Assembly (NCBI RefSeq): GCF_014842915.1
Contig: NZ_JACYXI010000004.1
Span: 124,001-188,000 of the forward strand
DNA: 64,000 nucleotides
Direction: 5' to 3'
From: Roseibium litorale
GTDB lineage: Bacteria; Pseudomonadota; Alphaproteobacteria; Rhizobiales; Stappiaceae
The notes beneath the pieces are model-generated. The model was not told the DNA's origin, made no database searches, and worked only from the letters and a program-made list of their open reading frames with translations. Positions within the stretch are counted from its first letter, which is position 1. Every line of letters starts with the position of its first letter. Below, one piece after another: positions 8,746 to 17,976 of the stretch. The translations under genes were made by a program, and so were the position numbers.

Positions 8746-9282
8746 TCAGTCGATGGTCTCGTCCGGGTAGACACCGAAAAGACGTGTCTGATCGATCCAG
8801 CCGTCATAGCCTTTGCCGTGAATCCGGCACCAGCCGTCGTCACACTTGTCGATCGTTGCCAGAACCCTGGACTTCAGCTCCGCCACAATCACCGCATCAG
8901 ACTGCGGCGTCGCCCGGAGCGGCGTCGCCGCATCCGCTTCCCAAGGCGTCACCAATGCGGTTCTGCGGCCTGAAAGCAGGGAATGATAGACCCAGCCTTC
9001 CTTGCCTTCCCAATCACGAACACGCCGCCAAAGTTCAGTTTCCTGAACGATTTCAAGAGGAAGTCCTGCCTGAACATAGGTCCAGCCTATGGCATGCTCC
9101 CGGGTTGGGCCAATCCGGATGTTCACCCGGTCGGACTTCAGGCTGACAAAACGGGGAACCGGCAAGCCGCTGGCACCAGTTCGTGTTCCTTGAGCGAGCG
9201 CAGCTTGATGCGCAAAGGCGAGGCAGGTCAGCATAAGCACGGCAGCGAGAAAACGCATCATTCCGGGCATCAGTCGGGCCAT
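8746..9282 (-). CDS. exported SH3-domain protein
   Basis: A 178-residue protein with a cleavable Sec signal (MRFLAAVLMLTCLAFAHQAALAQG, cleavage after the ALA-type site near residue 31). The mature part holds two bacterial SH3-like modules: LKSDRVNIRIGPTREHAIGWTYVQAGLPLEI...WRRVRDWEGKEGWVYHSLLSG, and LRATPQSDAVIVAELKSRVLATI...DGWCRIHGKGYDGWI. Such proteins (COG3807 type) are periplasmic, and their SH3 domains are thought to contact peptidoglycan. The exact role is unknown. Confidence 0.85.
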   Translation of the reverse strand: MARLMPGMMRFLAAVLMLTCLAFAHQAALAQGTRTGASGLPVPRFVSLKSDRVNIRIGPTREHAIGWTYVQAGLPLEIVQETELWRRVRDWEGKEGWVYHSLLSGRRTALVTPWEADAATPLRATPQSDAVIVAELKSRVLATIDKCDDGWCRIHGKGYDGWIDQTRLFGVYPDETID

Positions 9283-9530
9283 ATTATTCGCTAGTCCAAT
9301 TGTGTTGCGTGAGCATCTTCATGCAAACCTGTACCGAAAACAGTGCTCCATGGCCAGCGCTCCCACAGTTGGATCCGCTGACCAATGAGATAACCTAACG
9401 TCCACTTGTGTCTCTCCGGCCATCTGGGTAAGGAGAAGGAGAGTGTTGGCGTGCGTGGTCTCGGCAAGGTGCGCTATGGTGGAACCGTTGTGGTTAATGT
9501 GACCTCAACGCTACGCAAAAGGCATGAAGC

Positions 9531-10517
9531 ATGGGGAAAAAGAAGCCTGTCGTCGTCGTTACCCGGAAATTGCCGGACGTCGTCGAAACGCGGATGCGGG
9601 AGCTGTTCGAAACCCGGCTGAACGAGACGGACCGTTCGCTCACCCAGGCGGAACTGGTTGAGGCTGTCCGGACCGCGGACGTGCTGGTACCGACGGTGAC
9701 AGACCGGATCGATGCCGCCGTTCTGTCTCAAGCCGGCCCGAACCTGAAACTGATCGCCAACTTCGGCAATGGCGTCGACAACATTGACGTCACGACTGCA
9801 AATACCCGGGGCATCAATGTCACCAATACGCCCGGCGTTCTGACTGAAGACACGGCGGACATGACCATGGCGCTGATCCTTTCGGTGCCGCGCCGTCTTT
9901 CTGCCGGCATCAAGGCAGTGGAAGCCGGGGAGTGGCACGGCTGGTCCCCAACCTGGATGCTCGGGCACCGGATCTGGGGCAAGCGCCTCGGCATCATCGG
10001 TATGGGCCGCATCGGTCAGGCCGTTGCGCGCCGCGCCAAGGCCTTCGGCATGTCGATCCACTATCACAACCGCCGCCGCGTGCCCTCGCATATCGAGGAA
10101 GAGCTTGAGGCGACCTACTGGGACAGCCTGGACCAGATGCTGGCCCGTATGGACGTTGTCTCGATCCACTGCCCGCATACGCCGGGAACCTTCCACCTTC
10201 TGTCTGCCCGCCGGCTGAAGCTGCTGAAGAAGGACGCTTATGTGGTCAACACCGCCCGCGGCGAAGTGATCGACGAGAACGCCCTGATCCGCATGCTGGA
10301 AGCCGGTGAGCTTGCCGGCGCCGGTCTTGACGTGTTCGAGCACGAACCGGCCGTCAATCCGAAGCTCGTGAAGCTGGAAAACGTGCTTCTTCTGCCGCAC
10401 ATGGGCTCAGCCACGATCGAAGGCCGCATCGAGATGGGCGAAAAGGTCATCATCAACATCAAGACCTTCATGGACGGCCACCGTCCGCCGGACCGGATTC
10501 TTCCGTCCATGCTCTGA
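9531..10517 (+). CDS. D-isomer-specific 2-hydroxyacid dehydrogenase, glyoxylate/hydroxypyruvate reductase type
   Basis: A 328-residue NAD(P)H-dependent dehydrogenase. The Rossmann motif is GIIGMGRIGQAVARRAKAF (residues about 148-166). The catalytic triad positions are Arg in NTARGEVID, Glu in GAGLDVFEHEP and His in LLPHMGSAT. The combination of NFGNGVDNID and a HNRRR loop after the second Rossmann strand (basic residues that favour NADPH) resembles GyaR/glyoxylate reductases of rhizobia. It probably reduces glyoxylate or hydroxypyruvate; formate or lactate specificity cannot be excluded. A terminator follows at 10541. Confidence 0.88.
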   Translation: MGKKKPVVVVTRKLPDVVETRMRELFETRLNETDRSLTQAELVEAVRTADVLVPTVTDRIDAAVLSQAGPNLKLIANFGNGVDNIDVTTANTRGINVTNTPGVLTEDTADMTMALILSVPRRLSAGIKAVEAGEWHGWSPTWMLGHRIWGKRLGIIGMGRIGQAVARRAKAFGMSIHYHNRRRVPSHIEEELEATYWDSLDQMLARMDVVSIHCPHTPGTFHLLSARRLKLLKKDAYVVNTARGEVIDENALIRMLEAGELAGAGLDVFEHEPAVNPKLVKLENVLLLPHMGSATIEGRIEMGEKVIINIKTFMDGHRPPDRILPSML

Positions 10518-10540
10518 TGGATTCGGAGCCGTATCAATTC

Positions 10541-10572
10541 AAAGGCCGCAGATACGCTCTGCAGCCTTTCTT
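10541..10572 (+). terminator. intrinsic terminator of the 2-hydroxyacid dehydrogenase gene
   Basis: Arms AAAGGCCGCAGA and TCTGCAGCCTTT (one mismatch) around a 5-base loop, followed by TTCTT, 24 bases after the stop. The decayed copy of the dispersed repeat begins immediately behind it. Confidence 0.75.
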
Positions 10573-10574
10573 CT

Positions 10575-10711
10575 TTGGAAAGCCCCTCCGCCACGCCGTC
10601 CCGGACGGAGCCCAGCGAAGATCCGGGATCTCCATCTGTTTGACAGGAACAGACCCGAGACGTGGTCCCGGCTCAGGGCCAGGACAGCCGGGGAGCGGGC
10701 AGAAAATGCGA
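10575..10711 (+). repeat. decayed copy (A) of the 170-bp dispersed repeat
   Basis: The segment shares with the copies at 42 and 44 kb the ordered blocks AAxCCCxxCC, TCCCGGACG, AGCGAAGATCCGGGATCT, GACAGG, GGTCCCGGCTCAxGGCC and a closing AGAAAA. Several positions differ, and the second terminator hairpin seen at the other copies is missing. It occupies most of the gap between the dehydrogenase and dnaQ. Confidence 0.65.
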
Positions 10712-10724
10712 GCCTGTCGTCAAG

Positions 10725-11438
10725 CTACTGATATTTCTTCCAGATCGCGCCATCGCCCATCTTGGCGATAAAAGCCTGGTGCGCCTCGTATTCGGCCTGC
10801 AGGATAAGCGGAGGAAGAGGCGAGGGGCGCGGGCGGGCGTTGAAGCGGCCAAGACCTTCTTCATGCCCGGCGTTCTGGCCGGATGAGCTGCTGCTGTCCT
10901 CATCCGGCATGAGGCTCAAAGCGGTCTGCTTGCCGCCGATCAGCTCCAAATAGACTTCCGCCAGAATTTCGGCGTCGAGAAGAGCTCCGTGCTTCACACG
11001 GCGGGAGTTGTCGATTCCATAGCGGTTACACAACGCATCCAGAGAGTTCGGGCCGCTTGGATGTTTGCGCCGGGCGATGTCCAGCGTATCGAGCACCTGA
11101 TCCCTGGAGATGGTTCTGCGCCCGCAGCGTTCCAGCTCCATGTTGATGAAGCCCATGTCGAAGGCCGCGTTGTGGATCACCAGAACAGCGTCTCCGACGA
11201 ACTCGAGAAACGCGTCCGCCACATGCTCGAACAGCGGCTTGTCTGACAGAAACTCTTCCGACAGGCCATGAACATTGAAGGCTTCAATCGGCATGTCGCG
11301 CTGAGGATTGATGTAGACGTGATAGGTCCTGCCGGTCGGCACGTGATTGATCAGCTCAACGCCGCCAATTTCGACAAGCCGGTCTCCGCCCCGCGGGTTG
11401 AGGCCGGTTGTTTCCGTATCGAACGATATTTCGCGCAT
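10725..11438 (-). CDS. dnaQ: DNA polymerase III epsilon subunit (proofreading exonuclease)
   Basis: A 237-residue DEDDh exonuclease. ExoI is FDTETTGLNP with Asp7 and Glu9; ExoII IHNAAFDMGFI carries Asp94; ExoIII is HGALLDAEI with His150 and Asp155. The C-terminal extension of about 60 residues (PRPSPLPPLILQAEYEAHQAFIAKMGDG) corresponds to the region that contacts the polymerase alpha subunit, so this is the replicative epsilon subunit and not a stand-alone exonuclease. It lies 107 bases downstream of coaE on the same strand. In other rhizobia secB usually lies next to dnaQ; here that place is taken by the repeat at 10.6 kb. Confidence 0.94.
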   Translation of the reverse strand: MREISFDTETTGLNPRGGDRLVEIGGVELINHVPTGRTYHVYINPQRDMPIEAFNVHGLSEEFLSDKPLFEHVADAFLEFVGDAVLVIHNAAFDMGFINMELERCGRRTISRDQVLDTLDIARRKHPSGPNSLDALCNRYGIDNSRRVKHGALLDAEILAEVYLELIGGKQTALSLMPDEDSSSSSGQNAGHEEGLGRFNARPRPSPLPPLILQAEYEAHQAFIAKMGDGAIWKKYQ

Positions 11439-11545
11439 GGCTGGTTCCTGTCTGCAATCCGTTCACAAGACCAAAGGACGGGTAGGAGAGCAAGAGAAAC
11501 CGCCATTTTGTCCCCGCTCTTGCTGGTCCTCAGAAGCAAAAGTGC

Positions 11546-12133
11546 TCAGGGAAGCGGGGCCAGAGCTCTCAAGATGGCGTGAACAGACCGGCGGGCAGCA
11601 TCCATTCCATGTCCCGTATCGACCAGGAAATGGGACCGCCTGCGTTTCTCCGCATCCGGCATTTGGCGGGAGAGGATCTGCTCGAAGCGCTCAGCGGTCA
11701 TTCCCGGGCGCTCCAGCACGCGTTGACGCTGAACGGCGGCATCTGCCGTCACCACGACGCAAACATCGACCCGGTTGTGGCCGCCCGTTTCAAAGAGAAG
11801 CGGAATATCGAGCAGAACGGCGCGCCGCCCTTCGGCCCGTGCCCGCTGCAGAAAAGCCAGTTCTTCTTCCCGCACGAGCGGATGCACGATCTTCTCCAGC
11901 CGGGCCATTGCCTCCGGCTTTCCCAGGACATGCGGAGAAAGAAGCGTGCGGTCTACCTTCCCGTTCCTGACTGTTCCGGGGAACCCGGCTTCAATCAAGG
12001 GCGCCGCCCGTCCGGCATAAAGCATATGCACCACCGCATCCGAATCGTGACCAGGCACGCCTGCTTCCGCGAAAAGTTTCGCGGTCGTGGACTTGCCCAT
12101 GCCGATGGAGCCGGTGAGGCCGATCCGGATCAC
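11546..12133 (-). CDS. coaE: dephospho-CoA kinase
   Basis: A 195-residue P-loop kinase carrying out the last step of coenzyme A synthesis, phosphorylating dephospho-CoA at the 3' hydroxyl. Walker A GLTGSIGMGKST is at residues 5-16; HDSDAVVHMLY, LEKIVHPLVR and LLDIPLLFETG are the conserved CoaE blocks. It starts with GTG at 12133, and the start overlaps the aroE stop by four bases, so it is probably translationally coupled within the leftward ppsR-maf-aroE-coaE-dnaQ run. Confidence 0.96.
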   Translation of the reverse strand: MIRIGLTGSIGMGKSTTAKLFAEAGVPGHDSDAVVHMLYAGRAAPLIEAGFPGTVRNGKVDRTLLSPHVLGKPEAMARLEKIVHPLVREEELAFLQRARAEGRRAVLLDIPLLFETGGHNRVDVCVVVTADAAVQRQRVLERPGMTAERFEQILSRQMPDAEKRRRSHFLVDTGHGMDAARRSVHAILRALAPLP

Positions 12134-12975
12134 GCGTTGCGCTCCAGATCCGCAATGACCAGCGACCGCAGTTCGTCATCCACCTCAGGCTTGATGCCGA
12201 ACCAGCGCTCGAAACCGGGCACCGCCTGATGCAGCAGCATCCCGAGGCCATCCACCACCGGATTGCCCCGCGCTTCAGCTTGCCGCAGGAGATCCGTCTT
12301 GAGCGGCGAATAGACCGCATCCGTGACGAGAGCTGTCGTGGACAGATCAGAGAGGTCGATTTCCAGCGGCGGCTTGCCGGTCATTCCAAGCGCAGTGGTG
12401 TTCACCAGAATGTCCGCCGTCCCAAGAAGATCCCCAAGTTTATCCCAAGGTTGCGCAATCGTTGAGGAACCGAATTGTTCCGCAAGATCCTGCGCCTTTT
12501 CCAGGGTCCGGTTGACAATATGAACAGTCTTGAGGCCACGGGACAGAAGCGACCAGATAATGGCACGTGCAGCGCCGCCTGCGCCAAGAACGACCGCCGT
12601 CCGGGCATCCTTGTCCCAGCCTGGTGCGAACTGGTCGAGATTGCCAAGAAAACCGATGCCATCCGTATTGGCACCCATAAGCCGGCCGTCCTCCGCCAGC
12701 CACAGGGTGTTGCAGGCACCCATGGCCTTCGCGGCGTCATCCAGCTCATCACAGCAAGCCGCCGCCAGCTCCTTATGCGGAACGGTGACATTGCCGCCGG
12801 TCAAACCGGACTCCGCGAAATTCCGGTAAAAGTTCTTTGCCTCGACCGGATCGACCGCAACCCGGCCATAGCTGCCCTCAATCCCGTATTTCTGCAGCCA
12901 GTAGCCGTGGACCATCGGCGAGCGGGAATGGGTGACCGGCCAGCCGGTGATCGCGGCCTTAGGGGGATTGCTCAT
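12130..12975 (-). CDS. aroE: shikimate dehydrogenase
   Basis: A 281-residue enzyme reducing 3-dehydroshikimate to shikimate with NADPH in aromatic amino acid synthesis. The substrate site shows [10 protein letters not shown] (residues 18-26) and NVTVPHKE with the catalytic Lys68, and ANTDGIGF. The nucleotide site is [15 protein letters not shown] followed by NRTLEKA, whose Arg favours NADPH. Length is typical of AroE rather than YdiB. Overlaps maf (4 bases) and coaE (4 bases). Confidence 0.96.
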   Translation of the reverse strand: MSNPPKAAITGWPVTHSRSPMVHGYWLQKYGIEGSYGRVAVDPVEAKNFYRNFAESGLTGGNVTVPHKELAAACCDELDDAAKAMGACNTLWLAEDGRLMGANTDGIGFLGNLDQFAPGWDKDARTAVVLGAGGAARAIIWSLLSRGLKTVHIVNRTLEKAQDLAEQFGSSTIAQPWDKLGDLLGTADILVNTTALGMTGKPPLEIDLSDLSTTALVTDAVYSPLKTDLLRQAEARGNPVVDGLGMLLHQAVPGFERWFGIKPEVDDELRSLVIADLERNA

Positions 12976-13565
12976 GTGTCGAGAACTCCGAGACGGCGCA
13001 GTTCAGCAAAAAGCGGAAGAAGCGGGAGACCGAGAATGGTGAAATAGTCACCTTCGATGCGCTCGAACAGCTGAACCCCCGGTCCTTCAAGCTGGTAGGC
13101 GCCAACGCTGGAGAGTGCCGTTTCACCAACGTCCGCCAGATAGCGGCCGACAAATCCAGGCGTCAGTTCCCGCATCGTCAGATGAGCTGCCGAGACATGC
13201 CGCCAAATGGCCGCTCCGTCTCTGGAAAGAACCACAGCTGAGAGCAACGTGTGAGTACGTCCCGAAAAAGCCAGAAGCTGGCGCCTTGCGGCTTCCATGT
13301 CTTCCGGTTTGGTGAAACGCTTGCCCTCATAGGCGAGTACCTGATCGGCACCGATAACGAGATCGCCCGGGCGGCGTCCGCTGACATCGTCAGCCTTTGC
13401 TTCTGCGAGAACCAGGGCAAGATCTTCCGGCAGGAACCCTGCCTCAATAAGAGGGGCTTCAACAGCCCGCTCATCAACGCCGGCCGGATCGACTTCCGCA
13501 TCAACTCCCGCATTCCTAAGCAGCTCTGAACGGATCTTGCTTCCGCTTGCAAGCACCAATGCCAT
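12972..13565 (-). CDS. maf: Maf-family nucleotide pyrophosphatase
   Basis: A 197-residue Maf protein. I take the ATG at 13565, preceded by AGAGG, because the sequence from there ([20 protein letters not shown]) is the standard Maf N-terminus; the longer frame would overlap ppsR. Conserved blocks are VDERAVE, the catalytic VIGADQVL, and SAVVLSR. GADQ rather than GADT at the active site resembles the YceF branch (7-methyl-GTP pyrophosphatase) more than the dTTP/UTP branch, but I would not insist on it. It hydrolyses non-canonical nucleotides in the cytoplasm and follows ppsR after 28 bases. Confidence 0.9.
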   Translation of the reverse strand: MALVLASGSKIRSELLRNAGVDAEVDPAGVDERAVEAPLIEAGFLPEDLALVLAEAKADDVSGRRPGDLVIGADQVLAYEGKRFTKPEDMEAARRQLLAFSGRTHTLLSAVVLSRDGAAIWRHVSAAHLTMRELTPGFVGRYLADVGETALSSVGAYQLEGPGVQLFERIEGDYFTILGLPLLPLFAELRRLGVLDT

Positions 13566-13593
13566 CGTTCTTACCTCTAATGTCCCCGAAGGC

Positions 13594-14433
13594 TCAGCCT
13601 TCTGCTGCCTTTGTCCGGAAGGCGCGGTAAAGCGCCATGATTTCGGCTGCGGTTTCCTCAATGGAACGGCGCGTCACATCAATCAAAGGCCAACCATTTT
13701 CCGAGCACATGCGTCTGGTCAATGTGATCTCCCGCGCGATCTCCCGGCGGTCCACATAGGTATCGTTATAGGTCTCCGAATTGAGGGATAATACCCGGTT
13801 CCGCCGGATTTGCTGAATTCTCTCCGGGGACGCGATCAGCCCGACCACCAGCGGGTTTTTAAGGTTCAAGAGCTTCCCGGGAACAGGAATGTCGGGAACG
13901 AGGGGCACATTGGCGGCCTTGATGCCGCGGTTTGCCAGATAGATGCAGGTCGGCGTCTTTGACGTTCGGGAAATGCCGACCAGAACAATGTCGGCGGATT
14001 CCAGATCCTCCGGCACCTGACCGTCATCATGCATCATGGTGTAGTTGAGAGCTTCGATACGCTGGAAATATTCCGCATCCAGATCATGCTGACCGCCAAC
14101 GCGATGAGTTTGCCTGACATTCAGATAGGACTGAAACACCGCGAAAACCGGATCCAGAATGTTGACGAACGGAACTCCAAGTTCCCGGCACGTGCGCTCC
14201 AGGCGGCTAGAAATCTCATCATCGACAAGGGTGTAAAGCACGATACCCGGCGCGGTCTCGATTTCGCTGATGACCCGGTCGAGCTGCTTGTGGCTGCGCA
14301 CCAGCGGATAGACGTGCTCGATCTCCCGGACATTCTCATATTGAGCAGTCGCGGCCCGCGCCACGGTCATCAAAGTTTCGCCGGTAGAATCCGAAACCAG
14401 ATGGAGATGGAAGTAGTTACTGGTCTTATTCAC
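13594..14433 (-). CDS. ppsR: pyruvate,phosphate dikinase regulatory protein (PPSR/DUF299 kinase-phosphorylase)
   Basis: A 279-residue protein from a GTG at 14433 with GGTGGGG just upstream; the family N-terminus ([19 protein letters not shown]) begins exactly there. DSTGETL is the conserved nucleotide contact, and the P-loop-like [18 protein letters not shown] marks the DUF299 family. These are bifunctional enzymes that phosphorylate and dephosphorylate PPDK or PEP synthetase on Thr. First gene of the leftward run and divergent from hemE across the probable origin. Confidence 0.92.
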   Translation of the reverse strand: MNKTSNYFHLHLVSDSTGETLMTVARAATAQYENVREIEHVYPLVRSHKQLDRVISEIETAPGIVLYTLVDDEISSRLERTCRELGVPFVNILDPVFAVFQSYLNVRQTHRVGGQHDLDAEYFQRIEALNYTMMHDDGQVPEDLESADIVLVGISRTSKTPTCIYLANRGIKAANVPLVPDIPVPGKLLNLKNPLVVGLIASPERIQQIRRNRVLSLNSETYNDTYVDRREIAREITLTRRMCSENGWPLIDVTRRSIEETAAEIMALYRAFRTKAAEG

Positions 14434-14841
14434 ACTATCATCCCCACCCCTGTTGATGGATCGGGCCGGCCTGTGGTCAACGCCGCCCTCGCCTCGAATT
14501 AATACCCGCTGCCAAGAAACTCTCAACAGCGCAGGGTTTTCAAAAGAGTCCCGGCGAAATGATCCGGCCAGCATGTGGATTAACATGATGACACGGCGTC
14601 ATGGACAGGTTCTCCACCTTTGCCCAATTGGTAAACGGCTCGTTAACGAACATGCAAGAGCTTCATTCAGAACGTTTTTTTGACTTATCGACTCTTGTGG
14701 AAGATAACTTGTCCAGAACTTGCGACGATTTATCCCGGATCGCATACCGGTGTGAATGATTGTGGAGGATCAATGATCCCTGTAATCCACCCACAATAAG
14801 AAAAAACAGATTCAAAATTAGAATCTTATTTGTTTTAGACC
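14434..14841. other. probable chromosomal replication origin (ppsR-hemE gap)
   Basis: A 408-base non-coding gap. Seen: a near-consensus DnaA box TGTGGATTA at 14574-14582 (one mismatch from TGTGGATAA); weaker two-mismatch candidates at 14696, 14761 and 14783; four GANTC sites (14546, 14690, 14809, 14821), two of them inside the inverted repeat AGATTC-aaaatta-GAATCT at 14808-14826; and an AT-rich stretch at about 14793-14840. Genes diverge from it: a leftward run on one side and a mostly rightward run on the other. Known: the origin of Caulobacter and of several rhizobial chromosomes lies beside hemE, with parAB nearby. It also contains the hemE and ppsR promoters. Confidence 0.65.
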
Positions 14842-15891
14842 ATGGGAAAGGGTCCCTGTCTGATGAAGTCCGAAGACCGTGCGGTAATGCGAGTGCTGGC
14901 AGGCGAAAAGCTGTGGCCACCGCCCATCTGGATGATGCGTCAGGCAGGCCGCTATCTCCCGGAATACCGGGAAGTCCGGGCCAAGGCGCCAAACTTCCTG
15001 TCCTTCTGCTACAACCCGGATCTGGCAACGGAAGTCACGCTCCAGCCGATCCGCCGTTATGGCTTTGATGCGAGCATTCTGTTCTCGGACATCTTCGTCG
15101 TGCCGGACGCCATCGGCTACCCGGTCCGCTTTGAAGAAGGACGGGGACCTGTTCTCGATCCTCTGTCCCACGACATCCTGGACCGTCTGGAACAAGAGCG
15201 GGCTGAGGAGCACCTGAAACCGGTCATAGAGACGGTTTCCAGGTTGAGAGCGGAGCTGCCCACTGAGACAACCCTTCTGGGCTTCTGTGGCGCTCCCTGG
15301 ACCGTTGCGTGCTATTCTGTTGCTGGTCACACAACTCCGGACCAGATAGCGGCGCGTGTCGGCGCTTACCGTGATCCGGACATGATGGCCCGGTTCATCG
15401 ATCAGCTCGTTACTGCATCGATCCGCTATCTGATCCGTCAGCTCGATGCGGGCGCCGATGCTGTTCAGATCTTCGACACCTGGGCTGGCGTTCTGGATGA
15501 TGCCGGTTTTGCGCGCTGGTCGATTGCGCCCACCAAGGCAATTGTCGACGGTGTGCGTTCTGCGCGGCCTTGCGCCCGGATTATCGGGTTCCCGAAGGCA
15601 TCTTCAGCCCGGTTGAAGGCCTATATCGACGGCACCGGCGTTGACGCGGTAGGTATCGACTGGACTGCGCCGGATGATCTGGCGCTGGAAATCCAGAAGA
15701 AGGTTCCGATCCAGGGCAATCTGGATCCGATGCGTCTCGTCGCGGGCGGCAAGGCACTGGATGACGGCATCGACCATATTTTAAAGACCTTCGACAAGGG
15801 ACCGCTGATCTTCAATCTCGGCCATGGGGTGACACCCGATGCGGACCCGGCGGAAGTCGGCCGTATGGTTGAACGTGTGAAGAAGGGCTGA
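14842..15891 (+). CDS. hemE: uroporphyrinogen decarboxylase
   Basis: A 349-residue (or 342 from the ATG at 14863, which has AAAGGG ten bases upstream) enzyme decarboxylating the four acetate chains of uroporphyrinogen III in heme synthesis. The N-terminal signature PPIWMMRQAGRYLPEYREVR holds the substrate-binding arginines; the second signature is GFCGAPWTVACYSVAG; the conserved Asp is in the SILFSDIF block. Cytoplasmic homodimer in the family. hemJ follows after two bases, forming a heme operon beside the probable origin. Confidence 0.97.
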   Translation: MGKGPCLMKSEDRAVMRVLAGEKLWPPPIWMMRQAGRYLPEYREVRAKAPNFLSFCYNPDLATEVTLQPIRRYGFDASILFSDIFVVPDAIGYPVRFEEGRGPVLDPLSHDILDRLEQERAEEHLKPVIETVSRLRAELPTETTLLGFCGAPWTVACYSVAGHTTPDQIAARVGAYRDPDMMARFIDQLVTASIRYLIRQLDAGADAVQIFDTWAGVLDDAGFARWSIAPTKAIVDGVRSARPCARIIGFPKASSARLKAYIDGTGVDAVGIDWTAPDDLALEIQKKVPIQGNLDPMRLVAGGKALDDGIDHILKTFDKGPLIFNLGHGVTPDADPAEVGRMVERVKKG

Positions 15892-15893
15892 GC

Positions 15894-16322
15894 ATGGGCG
15901 TTTACGAGTGGGTCAAGTCGCTCCATATCATTTCGGTCATCGCCTGGATGGCCGGAATGCTCTATCTGCCGCGGCTTTTCGTCTACCACTGCGATGCAGC
16001 GGCTGGTTCCGACAAGTCTGAAACTTTCAAGGTCATGGAACGCCGGCTGTTGAAGGCGATCATGACGCCGGCGATGATCGCGTCCTGGGTTTTTGGCCTG
16101 TGGGCGGCCTACGAGATTGGCGCCTTCAGCCAGGGCTGGTTCCATGCCAAGCTGGCGCTGGTGCTGATCATGTCTGGGGCTCACGGATACCTTGCTGGTT
16201 GTGTGAAGCGGTTTGCCAAGGATGCGAACACCAAGCCAGCCCGGTTCTATAGGATCCTGAATGAAGTCCCGACTGTCCTGATGATTGTCATTGTCATTCT
16301 GGTGGTCGGTAAGCCTTTCTGA
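15894..16322 (+). CDS. hemJ: protoporphyrinogen IX oxidase HemJ
   Basis: A 142-residue inner-membrane protein with four hydrophobic helices. The opening SLHIISVIAWMAGMLYLPRLFVYH, with its conserved histidines, and FHAKLALVLIMSGAHGYLAG are characteristic of HemJ (UPF0093), the oxidase used by most alphaproteobacteria that lack HemG and HemY. It begins two bases after hemE, so the two are surely co-transcribed. A strong terminator follows. Confidence 0.95.
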   Translation: MGVYEWVKSLHIISVIAWMAGMLYLPRLFVYHCDAAAGSDKSETFKVMERRLLKAIMTPAMIASWVFGLWAAYEIGAFSQGWFHAKLALVLIMSGAHGYLAGCVKRFAKDANTKPARFYRILNEVPTVLMIVIVILVVGKPF

Positions 16323-16335
16323 CCTATATACTTGT

Positions 16336-16370
16336 GGGTGCGACGGAAAAAACGTCGCATCCGTCTTTTT
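16336..16370 (+). terminator. intrinsic terminator after hemJ
   Basis: GGTGCGACG - GAAAAAA - CGTCGCATC with one G-T pair, then CGTCTTTTT; 14 bases after the hemJ stop. The remaining 220 bases up to rho hold the rho leader, in which I see no other strong structure. Confidence 0.88.
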
Positions 16371-16589
16371 GTGTACTTGCGAATCTCGAACGAACACATT
16401 ATTGTTCGTCAACTTCCGGCTAGGTCATATGAGCATTTTGTTCGGCCAGCCTGACAGCCACGTCTAGTCTAGACCAATCTGGCAGTTCCTCAGCTTACCT
16501 TCTGAAATTCATCTGAAGATCCGCTTCAGCCTAGGCGTCCGAAGCTCTTTCCACACTCATATCCACCAACAGAGAACGACCCCAATTTC

Positions 16590-17855
16590 ATGCGGGAAAT
16601 GAAACTCAAAGATCTTAAAGAAAAAACCCCGACCGAGCTGCTGCAGTTTGCAGAGGAGCTTGAAGTCGAAAATGCCAGCACCATGCGCAAGCAGGAGCTG
16701 ATGTTTGCCATCCTCAAGAATCTTGCTGCGCAAGACGTCGATATCATCGGCGAAGGGGTGGTTGAGGTGCTTCAGGACGGGTTCGGCTTCCTCCGTTCGC
16801 CGGACGCGAATTATCTTCCGGGCCCGGATGATATTTATGTTTCCCCTTCCCAGATCCGGCGGTTTTCCCTGCGCACGGGTGATACGGTGGAAGGGCAGAT
16901 CCGCAGCCCGAAGGAAGGCGAACGCTACTTCGCTCTGCTGAAGGTCAACACGATCAATTTTGAAGATCCGGACAAGGCACGCCACAAGGTCCACTTCGAC
17001 AATCTGACGCCGCTTTATCCTGATGAGCGCTTCAAGATGGAAATCGAGGATCCGACCCGCAAGGATCTTTCCTCCCGCGTTATCGATCTGGTCGCTCCGC
17101 TCGGCAAGGGCCAGCGCGCGCTGATCACCGCTCCGCCGCGGACCGGTAAGACGGTGTTCCTCCAGAACATCGCGAAAAGCATCACCACCAATCATCCCGA
17201 ATGCTATCTGATCGTTCTGCTCATCGACGAGCGTCCGGAAGAAGTGACGGACATGCAGCGCACGGTGAACGGCGAAGTGGTTTCCTCCACCTTTGACGAA
17301 CCGGCCTCCCGTCACGTTCAGGTCGCCGAGATGGTCATCGAGAAGGCCAAGCGCCTCGTTGAGCATGGCCGCGACGTGGTGATCCTTCTGGACTCCATCA
17401 CCCGGCTGGGCCGCGCCTACAACACCGTCGTGCCGTCTTCGGGCAAGGTCCTGACCGGTGGTGTTGACGCCAACGCCTTGCAGCGCCCGAAGCGTTTCTT
17501 CGGTGCCGCCCGTAACATCGAGGAAGGCGGCTCCTTGACGATCATCGCGACTGCCCTGATCGATACCGGCAGCCGCATGGACGAAGTGATCTTCGAAGAA
17601 TTCAAGGGTACGGGTAACTCCGAAATCATCCTGGACCGCAAGATCTCCGACAAACGCGTCTACCCGGCCATTGATATCCAGCGTTCCGGCACCCGTAAGG
17701 AAGAGCTGCTGGTGGCACCCGAGCGTCTCAAGAAGACCTTTGTGCTGCGCCGTATCCTCAACCCGATGGGCACAGTGGACGCGATCGAGTTCCTGCTCGA
17801 CAAGCTCAAGCAGACCAAGTCGAACGATGATTTCTTCGACAGCATGAACACCTGA
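16590..17855 (+). CDS. rho: transcription termination factor Rho
   Basis: A 421-residue hexameric RNA helicase. The N-terminal Rho domain ([31 protein letters not shown] is a typical opening; a start at 16599 is also possible) is followed by the OSB RNA-binding domain with [18 protein letters not shown]. The RecA-type ATPase has Walker [21 protein letters not shown] and Walker [16 protein letters not shown]. It ends in the usual [22 protein letters not shown] terminator follows. In many Rhizobiales mnmE directly follows rho; here a 4-kb block separates them. Confidence 0.98.
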   Translation: MREMKLKDLKEKTPTELLQFAEELEVENASTMRKQELMFAILKNLAAQDVDIIGEGVVEVLQDGFGFLRSPDANYLPGPDDIYVSPSQIRRFSLRTGDTVEGQIRSPKEGERYFALLKVNTINFEDPDKARHKVHFDNLTPLYPDERFKMEIEDPTRKDLSSRVIDLVAPLGKGQRALITAPPRTGKTVFLQNIAKSITTNHPECYLIVLLIDERPEEVTDMQRTVNGEVVSSTFDEPASRHVQVAEMVIEKAKRLVEHGRDVVILLDSITRLGRAYNTVVPSSGKVLTGGVDANALQRPKRFFGAARNIEEGGSLTIIATALIDTGSRMDEVIFEEFKGTGNSEIILDRKISDKRVYPAIDIQRSGTRKEELLVAPERLKKTFVLRRILNPMGTVDAIEFLLDKLKQTKSNDDFFDSMNT

Positions 17856-17881
17856 TTTTCAGGTTTCAGATTTGCATTATT

Positions 17882-17920
17882 GAAAGCGGGTCCCGGAAGG
17901 GGTCCGCTTTTCTTTTCTTA
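17882..17920 (+). terminator. intrinsic terminator after rho
   Basis: GAAAGCGGGTCCC - GGAA - GGGGTCCGCTTTTC with two G-T pairs in the stem, followed by TTTTCTT, about 26 bases after the rho stop. Confidence 0.85.
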
Positions 17921-17976
17921 AACACTCTTTCCGTAATCATCACCGGAGTATTGCGATTTTTAGCGGGGGAACGTGA

